From VRUE01 sp963728365 (lineage in GTDB: Bacteria > Actinomycetota > Thermoleophilia > Solirubrobacterales > 70-9), in NCBI GenBank assembly GCA_963728365.1, contig CAVSJI010000003.1:62001-126000 (forward strand): a stretch of DNA of 64,000 nucleotides, written 5' to 3'. Numbering within the stretch: the stretch's first letter is position 1; every line of letters begins with the position of its first letter. Below the pieces are notes generated by a model. The model did not search any database, was not told the DNA's origin, and saw only the letters and a list, made by a program, of their open reading frames with translations. Shown one piece after another: positions 52,901 to 60,760 of this stretch. Both the position numbers and the translations under genes were made by a program.

Positions 52901-53497
52901 CTTGCCGCCCTGCGGGAGGAGCGAGACGCTGGTCATGATCGGCAGCCGCCGTCCGGTAGTCGCAAACGCCTCGCGCGCCCCAAACACGGCGGCCTTCACC
53001 TCGAGGATGTCCTGCGCCGTCTCGATGACGATCAGATCGGCGCCACCCGCGACCAGCCCACGGGCCTGCTCCTCGAATACCTCGACGAGCTTCCCGAAGC
53101 TGATGTCGCCGAGCGTCGGATCGGTGGAGGCGGGCAAGAACCCGGTAGGCCCAATCGACCCGGCCACGAACCTGTCGGGGCCGGCGGCCTTGCGAGCGAT
53201 CTCAGCCGCCTTCGAATTGACCTCCAGCGTGTGCTCGCCAAGTCCCCACTCGTCGAGCTTCAGCCGCGACCCCTGAAAGCTGTCGGTCTCGACAACCTCA
53301 GCCCCCGCGTCAAGCATGGACGTGTGGACGCCCTCGATGACGTCCGGCCGATTGAGCACCAAAGCCTCATGGCACTTGCCCTCAAGCCCCCCGTAGTCCT
53401 CGCTGGTGAGCTCGAACTGCTCGAGCGTAGCCCCCATCCCGCCGTCAAAGACGACAACCCGCTCCCGGGTGGCTCGTATGAAATCGCGCTCAGCCAT
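49970..53497 (-). CDS. metH: Cobalamin-dependent methionine synthase
   Basis: 1175 aa from the ATG at 53497, all four domains in order. Homocysteine-binding barrel with VFDGGMGATLEQFE and VGGCCGTTPAHIAAIRE (zinc GGCCGT). Pterin-binding domain with QVDSTEPEVIRAAL and NSINLE. B12 domain with GDVHDIGKSLVNTI (the DxHxxG histidine ligand). C-terminal SAM activation domain with GYPACPDQSEHEKVWRLL. It remethylates homocysteine with methyl-THF. It follows the aldehyde dehydrogenase gene on the same strand after a 189-bp leader full of inverted repeats. Confidence 0.96.
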   Translation of the reverse strand: MAERDFIRATRERVVVFDGGMGATLEQFELTSEDYGGLEGKCHEALVLNRPDVIEGVHTSMLDAGAEVVETDSFQGSRLKLDEWGLGEHTLEVNSKAAEIARKAAGPDRFVAGSIGPTGFLPASTDPTLGDISFGKLVEVFEEQARGLVAGGADLIVIETAQDILEVKAAVFGAREAFATTGRRLPIMTSVSLLPQGGKMLLGTDIQAVLTTLAALEVDVIGLNCSTGPEDMRDAIRFLGEHSPLPVHCIPNAGLPLQGPDGETIFPEEPGPLAATLGEFVERYGVGIVGGCCGTTPAHIAAIRERVEGRVPGERPAPGPAQVSSMMTSTPLVQEPRPTLVGERVNSQGSRKAKELLLADDYDGLVQVAEDQVEGGAHVLDVCVALTERADEDGQMTAVVKRISLTQPAPIQVDSTEPEVIRAALEQIPGRAIVNSINLEAGRDKADVVVPLARAHGAALIALTIDEVGMAKTAERKVEIAKRIREIACDEHGLDPEALIFDALTFTLTTGEAEWKPSAVETIEGIRRIKAELPGVKTSLGVSNVSFGVSQPARAVLNSVFLHHCVEAGLDLAMVNPNHITPYSEISSEERELTDDLVFNRREDALERFIAHFESKGTEQAEDAGDPTEGMEPEEALHWHILRRKKDGVEEWIDRSVEKIGAVPTLNEVLLPAMKEVGDKFGAGELILPFVLQSAEVMKRAVAQLENYLDRIEGHTKGKVVIATVFGDVHDIGKSLVNTILTNNGYTVIDLGKQVPVDAIIEAAVENEADAIGLSALLVSTSKQMPICVQELHQRGLGFPVLIGGAAINRDFGRRTLYPKGKESDEVYDPGVFYCKDAFQGLDTMDALVDEPAREALVERIKAEARELREKPALVSQAPPTSDASVRSAARTDAPIPEPPFLGAREIGVDLGEVFPYLDRHVLFKLHWGGRGVKGEAWEELVNGSDGEEGFAPRLERMWLEQDYLQPRARLGYFPCNAEGNELIVFDPSDPGRELERLVFPRQPQHDRICLADFFRPLASGERDVVALQGVTVGPEVTELIERLEREGEFAEQLYVHGLGVQAAEGLAEWLHSEVRRELGIPLDQGRRYSWGYPACPDQSEHEKVWRLLDLGQIGMSLSGGHAVMPEQSTVAIVAHHPQAVYFGMKSGFIPSEPAPDELIAGTERGGAPVAKPAK

Positions 53498-53510
53498 GAA
53501 CCGAGAGGGT

Positions 53511-53648
53511 AAGGGGTGCGGGCACCCTCCCCCGGAGACCGTCGCGCAGCTGGTCCTCAACCTGGGTTCGCGGCGTTATACCGGGAGCCTCCGAGGGAGG
53601 GTGCCCACACCCTTTAGGCGACTCGCTGCCCGACGGTCTCCCCGGGGG
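53511..53648. repeat. Interlocking inverted repeats in the metH leader
   Basis: Two 21-bp near-complements A (53511-53531) and A' (53595-53615), each itself a hairpin around GGGTG(C)/(G)CACCC, and a B/B' pair: GGAGACCGTCG (53534-53544) and CGACGGTCTCC (53631-53641), extended by C/G runs. The order A-B-A'-B' means the A pair and the B pair cross. It lies entirely between the metH ATG (53497) and the aldehyde dehydrogenase stop (53687), so it could form the metH 5' leader or a terminator. Confidence 0.7.
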
Positions 53649-53686
53649 ACCCGCGCCCCTCTCCCGCTCGAGAAGGGTGGATCGCT

Positions 53687-55267
53687 TCAGCCGCGGAAGC
53701 CGAGCCGCCGGCGCCAGTCGCGGGCGTTGAAGGCCGTGGCGACCCGGTTGACCAGCCCACGCCGTTTCTTGGTGTAGGGGTACCAGGCCGGTTCGTTCTT
53801 GCCGCCGAAGCGGGTGACGACGATCGACTCGGGACGGCAGTACTTCTTGATCCCGTAGTCGCCGTGGCGGAAGCCGATGCCGGACTGCTTCCAGCCGCCC
53901 ATCGGGACGCCCATCGCCAGCATGTTGACGATCACGTCGTTGACGTTGACGGAGCCCGCCTCGATCCGGTGGGCGATGCTCTCCGCACGGCTCTTCTCGC
54001 CGAAGACCGACGCCGCCAGGCCGTAGCGGCTGTCGTTGGCGAGGCGCACCGCCTCCTCGGAGTCGCGCACCTTCATCACGCCGACGACCGGGCCGAAGGT
54101 CTCGTCGCGCATCACCTTCATCGAGTGGTCGACGTCGACGAGGACGGTGGGCTCGAAGTAGTCGCCGGGGCCGGCGGCTTTCTTGCCGCCGGCCAGCGCC
54201 CGGGCACCACTGGCAAGGGCGTCGTTGACGTGATCTTCGACCACCCTCGACTGGTTCGGCGAGGTCATCGCACCGACGTCCTTCTCCGGCTTGCGACCGT
54301 CGGTGCCCTGGCGCAGGCCATCCACCTTCTTCGTCAGCTTGGCGACGAACTCGTCGTAGACGGGCTCCTCAACGTAGATCCGCTCGACCGAGAGGCAGAC
54401 CTGGCCCGAGTTGTACATCCCGCCCCAGGCGGCGGCGTTGGCGGCGCGGTCGACGTCGGCGTCGGCGAGGACGATCATCGGGTCCTTGCCGCCGAGCTCA
54501 AGGCTGACCGGGGTCAGGGTCTCCGCGGCGCGGGCCATGACCTTGCGCCCGGTCCGGTCCGAGCCGGTGAATTGCACGCAGTCGACGTGGTCGATCATGG
54601 CGCTGCCGGCCTCGCCGGTTCCCAGCACGCAGTCGAAGACGTCCGGGGCGCCGATCTCTTTCTTCCAGGCGTCGATCACCTCGATCATGCTCAGTGGGGT
54701 GAACTCCGAGGGCTTGACGGCGACCGCGGCGCCGGCCTGCAGGGCGGGAATCGAGTCGCCGAGGCCCATCGCCAGGGGGAAGTTCCAGGGGCTGATCACG
54801 CCGACCACCGGATGCGGGCGGTAACGGATCTTCAGCTTCTTCGAGGCGATCAGCGGCGAGTGTGGGCGGACCGCTTCGTCACCGATGAACTTGGCGGCGT
54901 TCGCCCCGTAGAAGTTGATCAGGTCGGTGACGTAGAACAGTTCGGCGGCGATGTCGCCGCGGACCTTGCCGGTTTCCGACTGCACCGTGTCGGAGATCTC
55001 CTCGACGTTGTCGAGGATCCAGTCGCGCAGCCTGCCGAGCCAGTGGTAACGGCCCTCGATCCCGATCGCCTCCCACTCGGGCTGGTTGCCGCGCACCCGC
55101 GCGACGGTCGCGGCGATCTCCTCGGCCGTTGCAATCCGGATCGCAGCGACGGTCTCCCCGGTCGCAGGATTGAGGACCTCGATCGTCTCGGCAGCCGGGG
55201 CGCCGCCTCCGTTTGAGCCGACGACCTCCGCTGCACCTGTCTCCGCGGTCCCACTCTCCACCGGCAA
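53687..55267 (-). CDS. Aldehyde dehydrogenase (succinate-semialdehyde/benzaldehyde type)
   Basis: 526 aa from a TTG preceded by GGAAGGGAG. NAD(P)-binding GSDRTGRKVM (Rossmann GxxxxG), catalytic glutamate in LELGGKDPMIV, nucleophile cysteine in NSGQVCLSVERIYV and the MRDETFGPVVGV and MPMGGWKQSGIGFRHGDYGI blocks are all present. Substrate class resembles the broad ALDH family acting on aromatic or semialdehyde substrates. The operator-like palindrome at 55286 and hairpin family B copy 2 lie directly upstream. Confidence 0.9.
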   Translation of the reverse strand: MPVESGTAETGAAEVVGSNGGGAPAAETIEVLNPATGETVAAIRIATAEEIAATVARVRGNQPEWEAIGIEGRYHWLGRLRDWILDNVEEISDTVQSETGKVRGDIAAELFYVTDLINFYGANAAKFIGDEAVRPHSPLIASKKLKIRYRPHPVVGVISPWNFPLAMGLGDSIPALQAGAAVAVKPSEFTPLSMIEVIDAWKKEIGAPDVFDCVLGTGEAGSAMIDHVDCVQFTGSDRTGRKVMARAAETLTPVSLELGGKDPMIVLADADVDRAANAAAWGGMYNSGQVCLSVERIYVEEPVYDEFVAKLTKKVDGLRQGTDGRKPEKDVGAMTSPNQSRVVEDHVNDALASGARALAGGKKAAGPGDYFEPTVLVDVDHSMKVMRDETFGPVVGVMKVRDSEEAVRLANDSRYGLAASVFGEKSRAESIAHRIEAGSVNVNDVIVNMLAMGVPMGGWKQSGIGFRHGDYGIKKYCRPESIVVTRFGGKNEPAWYPYTKKRRGLVNRVATAFNARDWRRRLGFRG

Positions 55268-55285
55268 CTCCCTTCCTCGACCCTA

Positions 55286-55301
55286 TTGGCTGGTCAGCCA
55301 A
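55286..55301. promoter_or_regulatory. Putative TetR-type operator upstream of aldehyde dehydrogenase
   Basis: TTGGCTG-GT-CAGCCAA, a perfect 7-bp inverted repeat, 18 bp from the start codon at 55267. Related to the sites at 15154 and 35921 (shared CTGGTCA or CTGGCCA core). Confidence 0.6.
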
Positions 55302-55313
55302 CCTTACCGGCCC

Positions 55314-55375
55314 CCCGGGGACGTGCCGCAAGTTAGAGGTCCGTATAGGTCCCTAAGTTGCGGCACGTCCCCGGG
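55314..55375. repeat. Hairpin family B, copy 2
   Basis: 62-bp hairpin; the 23-bp arms (55314-55336 and 55353-55375) differ at one position and contain GGGGACGTGCCGC and GCGGCACGTCCCC, followed by TTAG/CTAA as in copy 1 (30481-30551). It lies between the stop of the sugar dehydrogenase gene (55382) and the aldehyde dehydrogenase promoter. Confidence 0.85.
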
Positions 55376-55381
55376 TTGGGG

Positions 55382-56578
55382 CTAGCGCTGGGTTAGGCGG
55401 TAGACGGGGCCTGCTTGGGAGGTGACGTAGATGCGGCCGTGGTCGTCTTCGCCGAAGGAGGTGGGGGAGGGGACGCTGAGGCCCAGGCGGTGGTCGTGGG
55501 CGGCGCGGCGGGGGTGAGGGACGAGGCTGCGCAGGACGCCCGAGCAGTAGTCGGCGTAGACGTAGCGACCGCGCAGCGAGCGAGGTCCGCCGGGACCGAC
55601 GACGTAGCCGCCGATGATCGAGCAGCTGCCGCCGTCGCGGCCGTGGCTGTAGGCGATGATCGGTTTGAGCGTGCCGCCGGGGTCCGGCGTGCCGCTGTTT
55701 TCGTCTTCGTAGGGATGGAAGCCCTCGAAGGCGTCCCAGCCGAAGTTGGCGCCGCTCGCCGCGGTCACCGTCGCGTAGTCGAGCTCCTCGTAGCGGTTCT
55801 GGCCGACGTCGCCGATCGCAATCCGCGGACGGGCGGCGCTGGTCGTGTCGAAGGAGAAGCGGAACGGATTGCGCAGGCCGTAGCTGTAGATCTCGCCGCG
55901 GCCCGGCCGGCCGACGAAGGGGTTGTCGGCGGGGACGGTGTAGGGACGGCCGTGGCGCGGCCGCGGGTCGATGCGCAGCAGCTTGCCGAGCAGCACGTCC
56001 CTGCTCTGGGCGTTGTTCGGTGGATCGCCGGCGGAGCCGCCGTCTCCCGTGCCGAAGTAGAGGAGCTTGCCGAGGAACTGCAGCTGGCCGCCGTTGTGGT
56101 TGGCGTTCTGGCGGTGGGGGATCGCGATCACGGCGCGCACCGAGCCGCGCGCAGCCCGGGTCGGTGCGCGCCGGTGGAATTCGTCGACGTGGATGTCGCC
56201 GTTGCCGCCCGTGTAGTAGACGTAGAAGCGCCCGCTGCGCCGGTAGTCGGGCGGGAAGGCGATCGAGAGCAGCCCGCGCTCGCCGCCGTAGTCGACGAGG
56301 TCTTCGATGTCGAGGAACGGGTGGGACAGGCGGTGGCCGCCGTGCAGCACCGCGACCCGACCCTGCTGCTCGACGACGAAGAGGAGCTTCGGGTAGCCAG
56401 GCGCACCGGTGACGTAGGTCGGGCTGTCGAAGCGGCCGATCTTCTTCAGGGCCAGGCCGCTGTGCCGCCGTGCCCGTTCGGCGCCTTTCTGCTGGGCGCT
56501 GCCGCAGGCGGGCAGTGCCACCAAGGCCAGCGCTGCGAGGAGGATGCTCGCTGCGGTCCCGCGTCCCACCCGGGACAA
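55382..56578 (-). CDS. PQQ-dependent sugar dehydrogenase-like lipoprotein
   Basis: 398 aa. Lipobox signal LLAALALVALPACG (Cys about 25) tethers it outside the membrane. Beta-propeller of the glucose/sorbosone dehydrogenase family: LLFVVEQQGRVAVLHGG, GGERGLLSIAFPPDY, NHNGGQLQFLGKLLYFGTGDGG, YSYGLRNPFRFSFD and GDVGQNRYEELDY are family blocks, the HNGGxxxF histidine being the PQQ base position. It oxidises sugars at the cell surface if PQQ is available. The neighbour at 56580 is another lipoprotein, one base further upstream. Confidence 0.88.
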   Translation of the reverse strand: MSRVGRGTAASILLAALALVALPACGSAQQKGAERARRHSGLALKKIGRFDSPTYVTGAPGYPKLLFVVEQQGRVAVLHGGHRLSHPFLDIEDLVDYGGERGLLSIAFPPDYRRSGRFYVYYTGGNGDIHVDEFHRRAPTRAARGSVRAVIAIPHRQNANHNGGQLQFLGKLLYFGTGDGGSAGDPPNNAQSRDVLLGKLLRIDPRPRHGRPYTVPADNPFVGRPGRGEIYSYGLRNPFRFSFDTTSAARPRIAIGDVGQNRYEELDYATVTAASGANFGWDAFEGFHPYEDENSGTPDPGGTLKPIIAYSHGRDGGSCSIIGGYVVGPGGPRSLRGRYVYADYCSGVLRSLVPHPRRAAHDHRLGLSVPSPTSFGEDDHGRIYVTSQAGPVYRLTQR

Positions 56579-56579
56579 G

Positions 56580-57260
56580 CTACCCCCCGGCGTTGCCCGG
56601 CTTCCGATCGACCACGGCGCCGGAGTCGGTCACTTCCTTGTTGAGGCGCGCGGGCGAGATCCGCGCGGTGAACGAGCCCCCCGGCTTGACGCCACCCGTG
56701 GTCTTCGCCTTGACGTCCTCGCCGAGGCCGGCTCCGACCGAGTAGAGGACCGTCCAGCGCCCGGCCTTGACCGCGCTCAGCTTCCAGACCAGGTCCGCCC
56801 TGCGGCCGGCCTTCAGCGGACCGAAGTCGAAGGTCTTGGGGTTGGAGGTTTCGGCGCCGGCCGGTTCGGAGGAGCCGGCGAAGCGCGGGTAGCGCGCCGC
56901 GAGCACCCAGACCGGGCGGTCGGGCTGAGCCAGTTCCGGCTCGGGATCGCGGTAGCCGAACGGCAGGGTCGAGGTCTGACCCTCCTGGCCGGCGATCGAG
57001 AGGTTGACGATCAGGGCGGGGATCGTCTTCTTGCCGGTGTTGCGGATGCCGAGGTCCAGCAGGGCGGTGGAGCCGATGTGCTGGTTGGCGGGGAAGCTGG
57101 CGCTCGTCACCTTCAGCGGATAGGTCCCGGCCTCCTCGTTCGATCCGCGCGATCCGCCGCCGCCGCAGGCCGCCACGGAGAGGGCGAGGCCCGCGATCAG
57201 GGCAGCGACGAGGGCAGCCCGCAGCCGGGAACGCGTCGCCTCTATCCGATACCCCCCCAA
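56580..57260 (-). CDS. Putative lipoprotein of unknown function
   Basis: About 226 aa from a TTG at 57260. Signal peptide with lipobox: ALVAALIAGLALSVAACGGGG. The rest is a beta-sandwich-like, likely immunoglobulin-type domain: ALLDLGIRNTGKKTIPALIVNLSI, then GRRADLVWKLSAVKAGRWTVLYSV and GSFTARISPARLNKEV. Resembles domains that bind or shape extracellular partners. No ATG or GTG fits before the signal peptide, so the start codon is uncertain. It is convergent with nothing; its stop is 1 bp from the sugar dehydrogenase start. Confidence 0.68.
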   Translation of the reverse strand: MGGYRIEATRSRLRAALVAALIAGLALSVAACGGGGSRGSNEEAGTYPLKVTSASFPANQHIGSTALLDLGIRNTGKKTIPALIVNLSIAGQEGQTSTLPFGYRDPEPELAQPDRPVWVLAARYPRFAGSSEPAGAETSNPKTFDFGPLKAGRRADLVWKLSAVKAGRWTVLYSVGAGLGEDVKAKTTGGVKPGGSFTARISPARLNKEVTDSGAVVDRKPGNAGG

Positions 57261-57365
57261 AGCGGCCGGAACATACCACGGGGTTTCGGCCGTTCCGAGC
57301 CGCGTTAGCCCGAACTCAACAGTGCTCGGGGACGCATCGCATAGACTCGTGCGAGGAGGAGGACG

Positions 57366-58172
57366 ATGGTCGGATCCGCGGTCAACAGGGCGTTCCTGCC
57401 CGCAAAGTCGCTGTTCGAGCAAGTCGGGGACATGATGATCCTCACCGCTCGCACGCTCGTTTCCGCGGTCAAGCCACCCTACCCCTACGGCGAGGAGTTC
57501 ATCGGCCAGTTCCTCTTCGCCCTGCAGCTCTGCTGGTTCCCGCTGCTGATCTCGACCGTGGCCTTCGGCTTCGGCGCCCCCGGCCTGCAGGCCTCCAACT
57601 TCCTCTCGCTGTTCGGTGCGCTCGACCGGCTCGGCGGCTTCTTCGTCCTCGCCTCGATCCGCGAGTTCGCCCCGTTCGTCACCGCCGTGGTCGTCGCCGG
57701 CGTCGCCGGCACGGCGATCACCGCCGATCTCGGCGCCCGCAAGATTCGCGAGGAGCTCGACGCCCTGCAGGTGCTCGGCGTCGACCCGATCAAGAACCTG
57801 GTCGTGCCGCGCTTCCTGGCGCTGATGCTGATCACCGGTCTGCTCGACATCTACGCGCTGGTCTTCGGCATCTCGGGCGGGATCGGCGCCGAGCTGCTCT
57901 ACCACCAGTCGCTCGGCGGCTTCTTCGCGACGCTCTTCTCCAACGCCTCGGTCACCGACCTCTGGGGTTCGGTGATCAAGTGCACCCTGTTCGGCGCGAT
58001 CATCGCCGTCGTCTGCTCCTACAAGGGGATGACCGCCTCCGGCGGCGCCGCCGGGGTCGGTCGCGCCGTCAACCAGGCCGTGGTGATCGCCTTCATGGGT
58101 GTCTTCGCCTTCAACTACGCCTTCACCCAGACGCTGCTGGCCACCAACCCGGAGCTGCAGACCATCCGATGA
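57366..58172 (+). CDS. MlaE/YrbE-type lipid ABC permease
   Basis: 268 aa, five or six membrane helices. The family core ASIREFAPFVTAVVVAGVAGTAITADLGARKIREELDALQVLGVDP in outline includes the E-L-G-A/R-x-I-x-x-E-x-D-A-L motif. GAGGACG precedes the ATG. With the second permease and the ATPase it forms an Mce-like lipid transporter. The start region lies after the divergent lipoprotein gene. Confidence 0.92.
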   Translation: MVGSAVNRAFLPAKSLFEQVGDMMILTARTLVSAVKPPYPYGEEFIGQFLFALQLCWFPLLISTVAFGFGAPGLQASNFLSLFGALDRLGGFFVLASIREFAPFVTAVVVAGVAGTAITADLGARKIREELDALQVLGVDPIKNLVVPRFLALMLITGLLDIYALVFGISGGIGAELLYHQSLGGFFATLFSNASVTDLWGSVIKCTLFGAIIAVVCSYKGMTASGGAAGVGRAVNQAVVIAFMGVFAFNYAFTQTLLATNPELQTIR

Positions 58173-58966
58173 ACGCCTGGCTCGAAGTACCGCGCGGCTG
58201 GCTCGACTCCTTCGGCGAGATCGCCCGCTTCGGCTCGCGCGTCGCCGGCCTCGTCTACTCGGGCCGGGTGCTCAAGTTCTTCGGCGAGAGCCTGCGTCAG
58301 GCCGGCATCCTGATCCTCGGCTCGGCGATCATCATCTGGGGCCTGGTCTTCATCCTCGGCCTGCAGTGCGGGATCGAGGGGGCCTATCTGCTGCGCGCCC
58401 AGGGCGCCCCCGCCTACGCCGGCGTCTTCTCCGCCTGGTGCGACCTGCGCGAGATCATGCCCTACGCCTTCGGCTACATGCTCTCGGCCAAGGTCGGCAC
58501 CGGGATCGTCGCCGAGCTCGGCGCGATGCGGATCTCCGACGAGATCGACGCGCTCGAGGTGATGGGCGTGCAGCCGGTCACCTTCCTCTGCGCGACCCGC
58601 CTGCTCGCCGCCTGGATCGCCTTCCCCTTCATGTACCTGGTCGGGATCGGGATCATGTACTTCGCCAGCTACCTGGCCGTCGTCCAGCAGATCGGCGACG
58701 TCTCCTCGGGCGGCTACCTGCTGATCTTCTGGATGTTCCAGAACCCGCCGGACCTGTTCTTCAGCCTGATCAAGGGGATGTTCATGGCGACCGCCATAGT
58801 CCTGGTCGGCTGCTACTACGGCTACACGGCGTCGGGCGGCCCGGTCGGGGTCGGCACCGCCACCGCGAAGTCGATGGTCCTCAACATCGTCCTGGTCCAC
58901 ATCATCGGGATGCTGGGCACCCTGGTCTTCTGGGGCGCCAACCCGCGAGCGCCGATAGGAGGCTGA
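58169..58966 (+). CDS. MlaE/YrbE-type lipid ABC permease, second subunit
   Basis: 265 aa, coupled to the first permease (ATGA overlap). Contains GTGIVAELGAMRISDEIDALEVMGVQPVTFL, the same family motif, and the helices AGILILGSAIIIWGLVFIL and LLAAWIAFPFMYLVGIGIM. Pairs of such permeases are typical of actinobacterial Mce systems (YrbEA/YrbEB). Confidence 0.92.
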   Translation: MNAWLEVPRGWLDSFGEIARFGSRVAGLVYSGRVLKFFGESLRQAGILILGSAIIIWGLVFILGLQCGIEGAYLLRAQGAPAYAGVFSAWCDLREIMPYAFGYMLSAKVGTGIVAELGAMRISDEIDALEVMGVQPVTFLCATRLLAAWIAFPFMYLVGIGIMYFASYLAVVQQIGDVSSGGYLLIFWMFQNPPDLFFSLIKGMFMATAIVLVGCYYGYTASGGPVGVGTATAKSMVLNIVLVHIIGMLGTLVFWGANPRAPIGG

Positions 58967-58974
58967 GTACGCTT

Positions 58975-59874
58975 ATGGCAGTGGAGGAGCACAACCAGAG
59001 CGGTCCCTACGTGAGTGAGGACGGCGCGACCATGGGACGCGACTTCGTGATCCCGGGCGTCGACCCCGCCGAGTCCGACCCCTACCGTTTCCACACGGGC
59101 CGCAAGCGCGACCACGGCGGCACCGACGCGATCGAGATCATCGACCTGGTCAAGCAGTTCGGCCGCGCCCGCATCCTCAACGGCCTCAACCTCGGCCTGC
59201 CCGAGGACCAGGTCTCGATGGTGCTGGGACCGTCGGGCACCGGCAAGAGCGTCTTGATCAAGCACATAGTCGGCCTGCTCTACCCGGACTCCGGCGACGT
59301 CCTCGTGCACGGCGAATCGATCCCCAACATGACCGACGACGAGCTCTTCGAGGTGCGCAAGAAGTTCGGCCTGCTCTTCCAGGACGGCGCCCTCTTCGGC
59401 TCGATGAACATCTACGACAACACCGCCTTCCCGCTGCGCCAGCACACCGACAAGAGCGAGGAAGAGATCGGCGAGATCTGCAACCGGCGGCTCAAGGAGG
59501 TCGGGCTCAGCGAGGCGGTCTACAAGATGCCGAACGAGCTCTCCGGCGGGATGCGCAAGCGCGCCGGCTTTGCCCGCGCGCTGGTGCTCGAACCGGCGAT
59601 CGTGATGTTCGACGAGCCCGACTCGGGTCTCGACCCGGTGCGCACGGCGCTCCTCTGCGAGTTGGTCCGTGAGGTGCACGAGGAGAACGGCGGCTGCTAC
59701 CTGGTGATCAGCCACGACCTCAACACCGCGCGGCGGATCTCCGACTTCATCGCCGTCCTCTGGAACGGCAAGATCGTCGAGTCGGGGCCGAAGGAGGAGC
59801 TCTTCGACTCCGAGAACCGCTTCGTCTCGCAGTTCCTCAACGCGGACGTAACCGGTCCGCTGTCCATGGATTGA
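58975..59874 (+). CDS. Mce/Mla-type ABC transporter ATP-binding protein
   Basis: 299 aa from the ATG at 58975. Walker A GPSGTGKSVL, Q-loop LFQDGALF, signature LSGGMRKRAGFARAL, Walker B AIVMFDEPDSGLDP and H-loop VISHDLN. The M-R-K-R form of the signature is characteristic of the MlaF/MceG group. A 55-residue N-terminal extension precedes the domain. It follows the two permeases by 8 bp. No Mce substrate-binding gene follows in the window. Confidence 0.93.
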   Translation: MAVEEHNQSGPYVSEDGATMGRDFVIPGVDPAESDPYRFHTGRKRDHGGTDAIEIIDLVKQFGRARILNGLNLGLPEDQVSMVLGPSGTGKSVLIKHIVGLLYPDSGDVLVHGESIPNMTDDELFEVRKKFGLLFQDGALFGSMNIYDNTAFPLRQHTDKSEEEIGEICNRRLKEVGLSEAVYKMPNELSGGMRKRAGFARALVLEPAIVMFDEPDSGLDPVRTALLCELVREVHEENGGCYLVISHDLNTARRISDFIAVLWNGKIVESGPKEELFDSENRFVSQFLNADVTGPLSMD

Positions 59875-59926
59875 GCGGGATCGGCGGGCGGCTCCTGTCG
59901 TCGCCACCCGCCCGAGGATCGGCTGA

Positions 59927-60112
59927 ATGGCACGGGTAGCGGGCTGGGCGGCGGCGCACGAAGAACCGGTGGTGGTGCTGGCCGAGGGGGACCTTCAGGA
60001 ACTTGTGTTGGCGCCCAACCTTGGGCGGTTGCTGCGGTTGGAGGGGTGTCTTTCGGGCAAGGTGCCCAAGGGGGCGAAGCCGGCGGCGCTCGTCTGGATG
60101 GAGGAGCGATGA
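59927..60112 (+). CDS. Small protein of unknown function
   Basis: 61 aa, ATG start. Amphipathic, with VVVLAEGDLQELVLAPNLGRLLRL and a C-terminal AALVWMEER. The stop overlaps the next ATG by 4 bases, which is the main support for it being real. No family recognised. Confidence 0.4.
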   Translation: MARVAGWAAAHEEPVVVLAEGDLQELVLAPNLGRLLRLEGCLSGKVPKGAKPAALVWMEER

Positions 60113-60759
60113 GGGACCGCTACTCGCTGATCGTCGGGGCGATCTTCGCGGCGATCATCGTCATCGCGGCGCTCAACATGCTCGCGAACAAGGACGAACG
60201 GACGCTCGGCCTCGACAAGGTGGCGCGGCGCTGGTCGCTGCCCGAGTTCGCCGTGCCGAACGCCGCCGGCCGCTTGGAAGGCGACGCCAACGTGGCCCAG
60301 GACGACTGCGCGACGGCGGACACCCCGTGCAGCTCACCCCGCCACCCGGCCTGCCGCATACGCACGGCGGAAGCGATCAGGATATGCGACTTCTTCGACC
60401 GCCCCCTGGTGCTCTCGTTCTGGTTCTCCCACGGCGGCAACTGCGTCGCCCAGCAGGACGTGGTCGACCGCATTTACGCGCGCTACCGTGGGCGCGTGAA
60501 CTTCCTCTCGCTGAACGTGCGCGACGACCGCGACACCGTTCGCGACCTGATCCGCGAACGCCACTGGCGGATGCCCGTCGGCTACGACCGCGACGGCGCC
60601 GTCGACGGCCTCTACCGGGTCGGCGGCTGCCCAACCTTCGCCTATGTCTACCCCGGCGGCACCCTGGAGAGCGCCAGCATCGGCGAGCTGACCGCGACAC
60701 AGCTCGACCACCACGTCAGGGCGCTGCTGCGCGCCACCCGTGCCGCGGAGGCCGGCTGA
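60109..60759 (+). CDS. Membrane-anchored thioredoxin-like protein
   Basis: 216 aa. N-terminal anchor SLIVGAIFAAIIVIAALNML. The extracytoplasmic part resembles a thioredoxin fold (RPLVLSFWFSHGGNCVAQQDVV, VNFLSLNVRDDRD, GGCPTFAYVYPGG with the cis-Pro). The usual CxxC is replaced by a lone cysteine in GGNC, and the linker before the fold holds three further cysteines. So a redox role is uncertain; it may be a binding variant. It is coupled to the small upstream frame. Confidence 0.7.
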   Translation: MRDRYSLIVGAIFAAIIVIAALNMLANKDERTLGLDKVARRWSLPEFAVPNAAGRLEGDANVAQDDCATADTPCSSPRHPACRIRTAEAIRICDFFDRPLVLSFWFSHGGNCVAQQDVVDRIYARYRGRVNFLSLNVRDDRDTVRDLIRERHWRMPVGYDRDGAVDGLYRVGGCPTFAYVYPGGTLESASIGELTATQLDHHVRALLRATRAAEAG

Positions 60760-60760
60760 G

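Noticed and set aside
53498..53686. SAM, SAH or cobalamin riboswitch upstream of metH
   Set aside because: None of the conserved cores that I know is present; only inverted repeats are seen.
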